A stretch of 64,000 bases of DNA from Dama dama (lineage: Eukaryota > Chordata > Mammalia > Artiodactyla > Cervidae), in the NCBI RefSeq assembly GCF_033118175.1, contig NC_083698.1, forward strand, positions 46,231,501 to 46,295,500, written 5' to 3'. The notes beneath the pieces were generated by a model that made no database searches, was not told the origin of the DNA, and was given only the letters and a program-made list of their open reading frames with translations. Of the stretch, positions 37,901-49,900 are shown piece after piece (the first letter of the stretch is position 1; every line of letters begins with the position of its first letter). Both the position numbers and the translations under genes were made by a program.

Positions 37901-40900
37901 CTGGTTGTGACTATTCATGAAAGAATCCTTCAACAAATGCAGGGCATTTGTGGATTCCTCCAGGAAAGACTGTAAGATTGTTGTAAGATGGATTTCCCTG
38001 GAACGGAGTTAACATCCCTTTTGTTGTAAACTTATGCTTTGGATCATCTGCCTGCTCCTCTCTCAAAAAAAAAAGAAAACGGAAATAATGAATATAAATA
38101 ATTGGAGAAGGAAATAATGGAAAAGAAAGAAAAACAGAAACTTCAGTTTACAAATGCCAGAGATGCTGGGTATGGATGCAGAAGGGAGGGACTTCCCTAG
38201 TGGTCCAGTGGTTAAGATTCCATGTCCCCAGTTCAGAGGGCACAGGTTCTATCCCTGGTTGGGAAACTAAGATCCCACATGCTGTGTGGCCAAAAAAAAA
38301 AAAAAAGAGAGAGAGAGAGAGGCTACAAAAGGAAAATTACAAGGTGCTGGCAGATTTCAGAATTAGTAATACTCAAGCTACTGTGTAGCTACTCAATTAT
38401 GTAAGTAAATCATGCAGTCCATTTCAAAGTGGTTATGTTTTCCTACCATTCACTCTGAATGGTTTGTCTTGATAGACAAGGGAAGTCTTTCTGCTTGCTG
38501 ACTAAATTGGCTCTGTGTCCCCATTTCTTCCCTAACGAGAAGGAAGACCACATTGAAAAGTTCTGCCCAGATGGTGAGAGTTTTGAAAGCTACCCCCAAG
38601 CTTGATTAGATTCGTTATTTAGAACCTATTTCCGTATGTAAAAATGAAGCCATTATAAAACAAAAGTCACACTTTAAGGGTTGATCTTATATATGCACAG
38701 AAGTTCTGGTGGGAGGAAATTCCTGACAGCAAGGGGTTTGTTATATTGGTAGAGACAAGATGAATTAAAATAAATTTGGCACCAAAAGTTAACTAATGAT
38801 TTTCCTCATATGTAATACAGGTATAATTTTTAACTTATGGCTTCATATACCCAGTAGGAAGAAATTCTTTAAATGAAATGGTTCTAAAATTCTCCAAGCA
38901 TAGTAGGAAATATAATAAAATATCCATTTCTGAAAAGTTTTATTATCTTGATTTGCCTGGTCAGAATACTAGGCTGAAATATGGAATTGTAAGTGTATCC
39001 ATATTTTAAACATATTTTAGTTAGTATTTTAATTTAATTTATTAAAATATTAATAAGTTAGAGTTACTTTTCAGTGCTTTCTTGTCTCATTTCTGTATCT
39101 TGGAGTATTAATACAATCTGACTACTTCAGTTTATATGGGTTGGTTTTATTTCCACATATATTAAGCTTTCTTTTGTATAACTTTTCATAAGAGATTCTG
39201 AATAAATATTCAATATAGGCAAATGATATATTCATAAGCTTGTTTGATGTTATTGTGTAATGTAAACTGATCTTGGCTTTTGCAACTCACATTACATTTA
39301 TTTTATTTTTTTCATATTACATTTTTAATACAGTCACAGATGCTTTTTATTCAAAGGTCTAAGTGAGTCTCATAGATTACATGAGAATCCTATAGTGATC
39401 ATTTTTGTAAGGTGAAAATTTTTAGGATTGGGATAGTTGTTCATATTGTTCTTAAGTTTGAATTTTTCCATCTTGTGTTGAAAGTAAACCTTTATTGTGT
39501 AGACAGTTAATTGAAGTATTATGTTTAGCTCATGAATTAATGAGAGTCATCATCAGGAAATTTGATTATATAAAGAACTGGATAGCAATACCTTGAAGAC
39601 TACGTTATTTAGGGCTGTGTACTACTATGGTGTGCACACGTGTGCTAAGTTGCTTTAGTCGTGTCTGACTCTTTTTTGACCTGATGGACGATAGCCGGCC
39701 AGGCTCCTCTGACCATGGGATTCTCCAGGCAAGAATACTGGAGTGGGTGGCCATTTCCTCCTCCAGTGGATCTTCCTGACCAGGGAACTGAACCCATGTC
39801 TCTTATTCTCCTGCATTGACAGGAGGGTTCTTTACTACTAGCACCACCTGGGAAGCCTGGACTGCTCTGGTAGATGCCTTAAATTCTTGAGTTGTTGTGT
39901 CTGCTTGTATAGTTTCTGATTTGTTTTCTTTTTCACCTTGCTATCACTGGCTTCATCTTGTTACTATCAATGTATCTGCCTCTAGCAATTTTTACTGACT
40001 CTGGAAAGTGTTCATAGTAAACATGCTAGTATTGGGTTTAAAGCAAGGACAAAAATACTCTGAAAACCCAGGAGGCTTCCCACAAATCAGATTCTTGAGC
40101 TCCAGTTCAGGCGCGCGGTGGAATGTATTTTGCTTACACAGTGGCTTGTTCTCTCATTCCCTCACTCTTGAACGTTTTCCAAAGAATGAGGCTGCTGGCA
40201 AGATGACTCCCACGTTAGCTGTTGATCACTACACACAATTGTTACCAGATCGTTGTTATAATTATTTGAAGTAATATTTTATCTTCATTTAAAATATATA
40301 TCTATAAAAGGACTCATTCAAAGGAAAGTAACCTTCACTGGGAGATTACTTGTCTGGAAGAACCTTCTAAAGTCATGCCTTCTATGGAAGTTCCTATAAC
40401 AAAGGTATTAGTGTTCTCCCTTGAGATTCTTCCTTGCTAATCTCCTTTGAGTCCCAGAAACCACCTATTTACAAAACAAAGCTATTTTTTCTTGAGCTGG
40501 ATTGTATGGCCACTTGGAAAGAGTTCAGTTCAGTTCAGTTCAGTTGCTCAGTCGTGTCCGACTCTTTGCAACCCCATGGACTGCAGCAACTCCAGGCCTC
40601 CCTGTCCATCACCAACTCCCAGAGCTTACCCAAACTCATATCCATTGAGTCAGTGATGCCATCCAACCATCTCATCCTCTGTTGTCCCCTTCTCCTCCTA
40701 CCTTCAATCTTTCCCAGCATCAGGATCTTTTCCAATGAGTCAGTTCTTTGCATCAGGTGGCCAAAGTATTGGATTTTCAGCTTCAACATCAGTCCTTCCA
40801 ATGAACACCCAGGACTGATCTCCTTTAGGATGGACTGGTTGGATCTCCTTGCAGTCCAAAGGACTCTCAAGAGTCTTCTCCAACACCACAGTTCAAAAGC

Positions 40901-43900
40901 ATGAATTCTTTGGTGCTCAGCTTTCTTTATAGTCCAACTCTCACATCCATACATGACTATTGGAGAAACCATAGCCTTGACTAGACAGACCTTTGTTGAC
41001 AAAGTAATGTCTCTGCTTTTTAATATGCTGTCTAGGTTGGGCATAACTTTCCTTCCAAGGAGCAAGCCTCTTTCAATTTCATGGCTGCAATCACCATCTG
41101 CGGTGATTTTGAAGGTCCAAAAAATGAAGTCAGCCACTGTTTCCACTGTTTCCCCATCTATTTGCCATGAAGTGATGGGACTGGATGCCATGATCTTAGT
41201 TTTCTGAATGTTGAGCTTTAAGCCAACTTTTTCACTCTCCTTTTTCACTTTCATCAAGAGGCTCTTTAGTTCTTCTTCACTTTCTGCCATGAGGTGGTGT
41301 CATCTGCACATCTGAGGTTATTGATATTTCTCCCGGCAATCTTGATTCCAGCTTGCGCTTCTTCCAGCCCAGTGTTTCTCAAGATGTACTCTGCATATAA
41401 GTTAAATAAGCAGGGTGACAATATACACAGCCTTGACATACTCCTTTTCCTATTTGGAACCAGTCTGTTGTTCCATGTCCAGTTCTAACTGTTGCTTCCT
41501 GACCTGTATACAGGTTTCTCAAGAGTCAGGTCAGGTGGTCTGGTATTCCCATCTCTTGAAGAATTTTCCACAGCAGTTTATTGTGATCCACACAGTCAAA
41601 GGCTTTGGCATAGTCAATAAAGCAGAAATAGATGTTTTTCTGGAACTCTCTTGCTTTTTTTTTTTTTTTTTGAAAGAGTTAGTTTTATTTAAATGATCAT
41701 AGTTCAAGTTTGAACTAAGTACCAAATTAATTTCCAAAAATTTCTATTTGACCTATATATCAATTCAATAGCTTTTCTTTGTCATAAAGAATGGACGAGT
41801 CCATATGTATCTACATATGAAGAATTTTAGGAATTTTTATTAACATCTGTATCATTCATGTTTAGTGAAGAGTTTTACCTAAAATATTGATTAACCAGGA
41901 CTTTTGATTTCTGTTTTTAATTTCAGTAATACATATCAACATGATGAAAATTAGGTAACTTAGAAGCACCTGTAAAGCTACTTAAGGTATAAACTTTTAA
42001 AGCTTTTCTGCAAGCAAAAGACAGTATATAATGATATATTTTCTTTTAAAAGATCTCATTTTTATTGTAAAAAATACAGATAAGCTAAAATAAAAGAGCA
42101 GAAATCATCCATACTTTTGCCACTCCAAGTTAACCATCATTAGTAACTTGGTATTTATATTACAAGGATTAGACATTAATGGTGTCTGTATTAACAAACA
42201 CAAATTAAAATTTTTTTAATTTTACATGAAATTCTTAAGTGCTCTTTGATGATGATATGATTTTTCATACAGGAGGTATATGAAATTATTTTTTTTACAG
42301 ACACTGGTTGAGATTTTTCAAAATATTGGTAACACTAATCTTGCTGATTTCATTGCTGGCTTACTCACCATTATCATCTGTATGGCGGTTAAGGAATTAA
42401 ATGATCGATTTAAACACAAAATCCCAGTCCCTATTCCTATAGAAGTGATTGTGGTAAGTAGAATGTGTAATTAGAAAATTCAGCATTAATTAGCTTTGTA
42501 AGAAAGGAACTGTTCAAACAAATGAACTCTTTTAAAACTTCTTTTGTTTTATTTCAGACAATAGCAGCTACTGCCATTTCGTATGGAGTTGACCTGCAAA
42601 AAAATTATAATGCTGGCATTGTTAAATCCATCCCAAGTGGGTGAGTATGGAGTTCCTCTTAGGCATTAATAATAAATTGTCAGTACCTCCTTTTTAAATG
42701 AAACAAGCTTCATTTCACTGGTGGTCCTTCAATAGTCTCATGTGTATTATCTTAAAGAAATATCCCATTTGTGCAAACTATCAGCTAAAGATCAAGTCAT
42801 TTGTTTAAAAGCAGTGCTATATGCTCTGTCTTTTTCTTTACACTCTTAAAACATGGCAGGACATGCACAGTTAACTCCAGACTCCTGATTTAAACTCACA
42901 TATACAATTACAGTATAAGCAGAATCATGGTGTGTAACGCTTATTGTACTGAGAACAATCTGCTTAAAGAAAAAGGGAGATCTGGCCTAAATTCTCTTCC
43001 ATATAATCAGCTTAAGATAATAATTATATCATTTGTTCCTATAAATAAAATGGATGATCTTTAAGGAAGGTTTGATATTTTGGTAGTTTGGTGAATTAAG
43101 AGAGTAAGGAACTAAGAGTCTTTGACCTCTGTCGTCATCTAGTTCTGTGGCGCTAGGGTGGAGGGGGGTTCTCCTATAGTGTAAGTATTAGCCGTTCAGT
43201 TGTGTCTGACTCTTTGTGACCCCGTGATTGTAGTCCACCAGGCTTCTCTGTCCATAGAGGTCTCCAGGCAAGAATACTGGAGTGGGTTGCCATTCCCTTC
43301 TCCAGGGGATCTTCCTGATCTGGGGATCAAACCCAGGTCTCCTGCATTGCAGGCTGATTCTTTATCATCTGAGCCAGCAACACAAAGATGGTGACAAACC
43401 ACTGAAATCTCAACCTCAGCTTCTTGTAAAACACCAGTGAGATCCCTCATAAAGTGCAGAGTGAACCAAGGGCCCTACAGCATAATTTGATCGTATGACA
43501 GTGAAAAAGAAACACAAATGTTTATTAGATTTGTAACATTAACTTACAGCATTCATGACTAGACTCGCTATTAGATGACAAGTGAGTACTGGTTTCCCTT
43601 CCATTAAATACTAGCTGAGGGACCTGTAACAACACTCCATGTTTTTCATGCCGTTAATAGAAATTCCTCAGGCCAGGCCAGCCCTGGGGCTTATTCCACA
43701 GGGAACTGCTGCCTTGACATTAGATTAATTGTATGATTTCTTCTAATCTATTTAAAAAAAGGAAAGAAAAGTTACAACTGGCTACATGGGGCTTAATTTA
43801 AGTATCATCCATTCCAGTGTTTCACAAACTCACTTTTTTCTAAGAATTACACGAGGCCTTAACACAAATTCCTTCCTGGTTCTCATCCTAAACCTAATTA

Positions 43901-46900
43901 ATATTTTTCAAAGGGGCTTCACATGATTCAATGATTAGTAAGTTTGGGAAACTTTACATTAGAGGATCAACATTTTGATAGTGAATCCTAATGCTGGTAT
44001 AAATTTAGTAATAAAAAGATGCAGTGTGGCTACTTGAGTTACAGTGTTTTCACCCTAACAACTAGATTATTTGAGTAGTTTCAAATAGCTACATTAAAAA
44101 TATATTTTATAGATCCACGTTGTCAGGTTTCCTAGGTGTAACTCTTAGAGGAGGTCCATGGCAAATGCCCTGTCCCCTAAGTCCTTGTTCTATTATTAGA
44201 TTTTGGGCACTCCCTTTTGCTTCCACAAGTGATTCTTTCTGGCCCTATCAAGAGATTTCCTGGATGCTCTCCTGCTGAAAATGGATCTGTAGCCTCTTGC
44301 TGTTGGGTTAGTCAAGTTGAATGCTCTGACAGACCGCTTGTTGTGATTGGTCAGTCTGCCTCACCTGCCTGGCCCCCGGGATATATGTAAGCTCTTCCCC
44401 AAGGGTAGTGATCTCACTTGTCTTGTTCAGCTTTTTGATACCCCAGAAATAAGTATAATAACATTAACAAACACTGGAAAAGAAAGCATGATATGGAGAT
44501 TGGAAAAGAGCAAGGAAAGGAGTGTGGGATGAGTAGGATGAAATGAAGAGGAACAAAAGAATGATTGTGGAATTTCCCTGACAGTCCAATGGTTAAGACC
44601 TCTCACTTTCAATGCAGGGGGTGTGGGTTCTATGCCTGGTCAGGAAACTAAGATGCCACATGCTGTGTGGCGCAGCCGAAACAAAACAAAAAAAAATATA
44701 GATTGTGCCTGCCCACTTCTTCATCTCCTCTCATGTCAGTCCCCCAATGAGGGAGTAAAAGCACAGCCATTACTGGAAGTTTTCTTTAATCCCATTGAGA
44801 GTCAATGCCATATGTCAGTATTGCTCAGTGTCCAAGGACACCGTCCCCCAAACCATAACCACTTGCCCTATTCCCCTACTGCCTTTCTTGGTCAAATATA
44901 CAATTTCTCCAAGTGTGGTCAACTTCTGAGCATCTCACTGGGATTCACCCAAACCAGGGCCCCCTATTCTCTCACTAACTCTTTTTCTTAACCAGCAGGC
45001 TCTAAGAGGGCAAATCAGATCTGTCTACTTAGGAAATGTCTAACATTCACACTCGGACCCACTAAATACTTCACTCTTCTGGGCCTCAGTTCCCTAATCA
45101 ACAAAAAGAGAAAGGTAGATTCAACAATTTCAAGGATATTAGATTTAGGATAATACTTTGGATAATATTAAGATATTAGCAGGTTCTAGATTTCTATGGC
45201 TTTCTATAAGAACCTTATTTCTACATTACCACTTCCAGTGGTAGTTTCCTATGAAAGGAGCTTCAGGTATGAGGTAGGTCAGGGATTTTTTTTTTTTTTT
45301 TGCCAGAGAACTGGCCATACAGATAATCATCAAGATGCAGGCACAAGAAAGGAATCCTTTCTGATGTTTATACTTGGGGATGATTGCATACTTATAAACT
45401 TGTAGATTTATTTCTTTATATGGTTGGTGAGTAGCTTTGGTTTTGTCAAATAGTAACTGTTTGATCCCACAACTATAGTGACTGTGGAGCATTCTGATAA
45501 CCATATACATTTAATCTTTTGGGGGTACTCAAGAAGATTTTAAGTATCATGGCTCTTCGATAAGGATTTTCCACTTCGCTGTTTCAGCATCTTACATTCT
45601 TTGTGTCTGTAACTGACCTGACCACTTCTTGTACAGGGTAAATCTCATTTAATGGCTAGGATATCTTTTAAAGATATCCTAGATATCAAAGACCTTTGAT
45701 ATTAAAGATATCAAAGACCTCTGAGATGAAATTGTAAGGAGAAACACTAATGTATGAGATGGTGCAGCATAGAATTATGTGGTATTAAAAAATCCGTAAT
45801 GACAGGTTTCTTCTTGTCAGAGTGTAGATAAGGCAGCATCCATAATCTCTCAAATAGGCAACAAAGGAATCAGCCAGTAAGATAGCACCAGCTTCTGACT
45901 GAAAACTGTAAAAGCAGGTGCTACTGCTTATCCATCTTATGTACCTCTTGTTCTCTTGGATTAAATTTTTTCATGTCTGACTGTGCCTGGGTTGATGTAG
46001 CATTTGGTGAGGTGGGGGAAGAGCATTGTAGTCAAATTGTCACAACATTTTTCATTTAAAAACTAGGTTTTTGCCTCCAGCAATGCCATCTGTGAGTCTG
46101 TTTTCTGAGATGCTGACTGCATCATTTTCCATCTCTGTGGTCGCTTATGCCATTGCAGTGTCTGTAGGAAAAGTATACGCCATCAAGCATGATTATACCA
46201 TCGATGGGAATCAGGTATGGTCACCCTTTTGCTGAACCGGTTTGTAGGACTGAAACTAAGAAGAAAATATGGGAAAGACTTTGTTGTCTGTTAAAGAAGG
46301 GATTGGTTTCTCCCATCCATCTTTACTGAGTTGGTTTCTCTCCTGCATTGTGCTAATTTCAAGTTATTTTCAAATATGCTTGCTGTATCACTTCATTTAA
46401 AAAATATATTTTGTTGTTTATATATCCATATTTTATTAAATATCTGAAAGATAAGAATGTAAAAAAAAATAAGCATGATATACCATTATATTTTTAAAAA
46501 TACTAGCTATAATTCCATAATATCATCTAATATCCAGTCAGTTTTTAGGTAGATAACCACAATATCATTATCACAACTAAAAAGATGAATAATAATTCTT
46601 TAATAACATTAACTATCTAGTCAGTTTTTAGGTTGTCTTAAGTTTTTTGAACAGTTGATTTGTTTGGCTAAATATCCAAAAAAGCTCCACGTGTTATATT
46701 AGCTAGATATATCTCTTTTTTATTTTACATTTTTCAAAGATTTATTTTTTTAATTGAGGTATAGTTGATGTACTATATTATATAAGTTTCAGGTATGCAA
46801 CATAGCAATTCACAAGCTTTAAAGCTTATACTCCATTTATGGTTCTTAGAAAATAATTGGCTATATTCCCTGTGCTGTATGCATCACTTTACCTTTTAAG

Positions 46901-49900
46901 AAAAAAGTCAAAGTAATCCTAATTTTTAAAAAGTTAATTCAGTTAGATCATAAATAACATTTAAGCTTAACATATTAGGAGCAAGTTGGAAAACGAATTC
47001 TTCATGTAATCTAGTATCTCCTGGTAATTAAAAACAATTTTTTTCTTGGTAATTTTTTTTAAAGGCAGCTATAATATGGCAAAAGATTACCACAAACATC
47101 AATGATAATAGTTGTGACCACTTTAAACTGAGGTAGTTCATTGTGCAATTAATTGCAGGTTTCCCCCATATCCAAAAGTAGAGAGTTCCTATGAAAATCT
47201 TCTTAAGCTGAAATGGCAGTAAAGTGAAGAAGCAGTTACCTTAAGACACATCTTGCAAACAGATGCACAAAATACACTGAGATGAACAGGTGCTCACAAA
47301 CACAGTTCAGAGCAATGACGGCTCCATGCTGAGATGCTGAGATGCTGAGACGCTGAGATGCTGAGACGCTGAGATGCTGAGATGCTGAGATGCTGAGACG
47401 CTGAGACGCTGAGATGCTGAGATGCTGAGATGCTGAGACGCTGAGACGCTGAGATGCTGAGATACTGAGTGTAGTTTCCCAGGAAGGAGCGTGGTGCTGC
47501 CACTCTCTCTGCTTGGGGAGCATGCTGCCTCTATTAGGGGTTGCTGCAAAAACAAACATTTTTCGCCCTTTTTCATAATAGCAAAAATTCTCTTGAGATT
47601 TCTTTGAGTTAGCAAAAACAGGTAACTAACTTAGATGGGTCTTTTATAAAAGCCAAGTGGTGTAAAGCAAACTTTTGAAAAGCAGGGGATACCAGTAACA
47701 GATACAAGATGGGTTTTGTAGCATCTGATCCATTACCACGCTGATTTTCCACTGCTTGCAAATCTGCAAGTCTGGTTTGTATCTCTAAACACAGCATAGC
47801 AATTACAGTAATTAAATGATTAGCCATCAGAATAATCATTCTCCAAGTCATAATATACTTCCTAGCAAATATCCAACCTCAGAAAAAATATTTTATGTGA
47901 GAGTTACAGATAGGCCACTCACCAGGAAGTAAGAGAAAGCATTTCAGCAAAAGATAAGTCAATCTTCAGAACAGTTGAGAGCAGTGAAGCCTCTCTTAGG
48001 CTTTATGGAGCCCAGATTCCATGTGTGTTTCAAGGTCTCCAAGCATCTTTAATGGTAAGAATTAAACTGGGACTCCCAGGCAGGCTGGGCTTGGGAGTTT
48101 GCTTTCTTAATGCTCTTTGCTTGACCAGAGTCTTCCAAAGATTTGATTTGTAGCATCACTACCATTCATTCTCTCCCTCTCTTAGGAATTCATCGCCTTT
48201 GGAATCAGCAACATCTTCTCTGGATTATTCTCTTGCTTTGTGGCTACCACTGCCCTGTCCCGCACCGCTGTCCAGGAGAGTACTGGGGGAAAGACACAGG
48301 TATGGGGCGGCGGTGTGGTCAAATCCATCTAGAATGATGTAAAGAATGAATCAGGGGAATGGTGGCTCAGAAAGGCTTGCACAAGAACTCAGTACGATTA
48401 GCCTTTGAGAAAAGTAAAACTTGCACATCCCATTCTGATTCCATCTGGGACCTCTCCATCTCTGTGACTATGATCTACTCCCTCCCTGTAAACCTCTCTT
48501 TATAGTTTTATGATGCAGTGAGTCTCAAACATTTTTGTGTCATTGCCCAGCTGGCAGATAGCGCCACTTACTTGCTTTTGCAGGGATGATAACAGCTGAT
48601 AATGAAGGTGCTGATTTTTTTCTATTTGTTATATGGGAATAGAGAAGGCCTAGTAAGATCTCTTTGTGGCTTAGTGAGTTATTCTGTTTTCAGGAAAATG
48701 AAAAGCTGTCTATTTACATTTCCTTTACCAAGGATCAGGAGCCTCCTCCAGAGGCCTTGCGTCCGACAGAACCACAGTTTACTAGCTAAGCATATTTCTG
48801 TTAAACACTTTGTCATTTCTTCCTGAGAAAGACTTTTGTTCTTGAAGTTCTGAATGTGGTTTGATCTTGCCTTTAACTGTGATTTTAAGTTGTGGCCTTC
48901 TCCCAAACCAGCATCCCAGTTAATCTCTGGAAAACTCCTCCTTCACTAGGCCAGGTCGCTCAGGATCTGTACTCAGGCCATCCTTTTCAGCAGGACATGA
49001 GTCAGCTATGCCAAACCAAATGGATGGGGGTGAGGGGCAGACCCAGGGATTGTGTTTCTGTTATGCCTGGGGAGTTTTCTCCTCCCAACACAGAAAGAAC
49101 TATTATTTAAGAGTAAATAGTATTTTGAGACTATAAGGAGCAACAATTCAAAGTAAATAGTTTAACACACACAGTCTTCAAATAGGATTTTTTTCCAGGT
49201 AGAGATGCAAATAAATATAAAAAAGAGAGTAACTGGGAAAATGAATGACTCCAACAGTGAGTGGTTCAGGGAGAGTGTGAGTGTCTCCGAGATGCTCATG
49301 ATGCTCCTCCCCATTCATCACAGATCTTTGTGAGAGTCAGAGGGATTGGCCTTCTCCAATTTCTTGGCTCCCGATGAACAAACATTTACTTTTAATTTTC
49401 AGAATTACTCTATTTAAGACTGAGTTTTCTTCTCCATTTTTCTGAAAACATTTCTAGCTCTGAGAGAGCAAATAAAACAATACAGCCTCAAGCAGGAAGC
49501 ATAACCAGAGATCTGTGGTAAGGGGAAGAGGTTGGAGGTGATTGCCAAAGCTGCTCCTGTGTTCAGGGGCAGCTGTTAGCAGTGAAGTTTTCTGCAGCTT
49601 CCACTGGACATGGAGACTTGACAAGCTCCCCAAGGCACATGGCTATAAGTGGGTGCAGGCAGATCCCCAAGAGCTGATGTTCACTGTCTGCTAACTCCAG
49701 GCTCAAATGGGGACAGCCCTCTCCCCTCTCCCTTCCCCCCAAGAATGCCCATGCAAAGTGATCCCTTGGCAGAAGGTTTGGGGATAATGGTGTTCTGGTA
49801 AGCTAATACCCCCTGCCACACACTGGCATGTATTATATTTAGGAATGAAGGATGCCAGGATTTTAGTACTGAAGAATGAAACAAGCACAGAAATCACTTG

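Larger units (their letters stand above)
35511..42300 (+). other. SLC26A4 intron 6 (about 6.8 kb)
   Basis: gtaagt to tttttacag. Contains MIR, L2, CHR, Bov-tA and BovB copies listed separately. 37430-38180 and 38330-39630 are AT-rich with nothing recognised, as is 41681-42290. Confidence 0.8.
42641..46066 (+). other. SLC26A4 intron 8
   Basis: gtgagt to aaactag, 3.4 kb. Holds an inverted Bov-tA, a hAT-like element, one CHR SINE and a palindrome cluster near 45.7 kb. A T17 run lies at 45285-45301. No other gene recognised. Confidence 0.8.
46215..48185 (+). other. SLC26A4 intron 9
   Basis: gtatgg to tctcttag, 1.97 kb. Contains an L1 3' fragment and the 8-bp minisatellite. Otherwise AT-rich with no recognised feature. 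Confidence 0.8.

Noticed and set aside
47236..47615. Overlapping minus-strand open frames rich in SASQHLSI repeats, looking like repeat proteins or a CRISPR-like array
   Set aside because: The unit is a plain 8-bp tandem repeat without spacers; a 24-base period gives the same 8-residue repeat in all frames. There is no start context, splice signal or homology.
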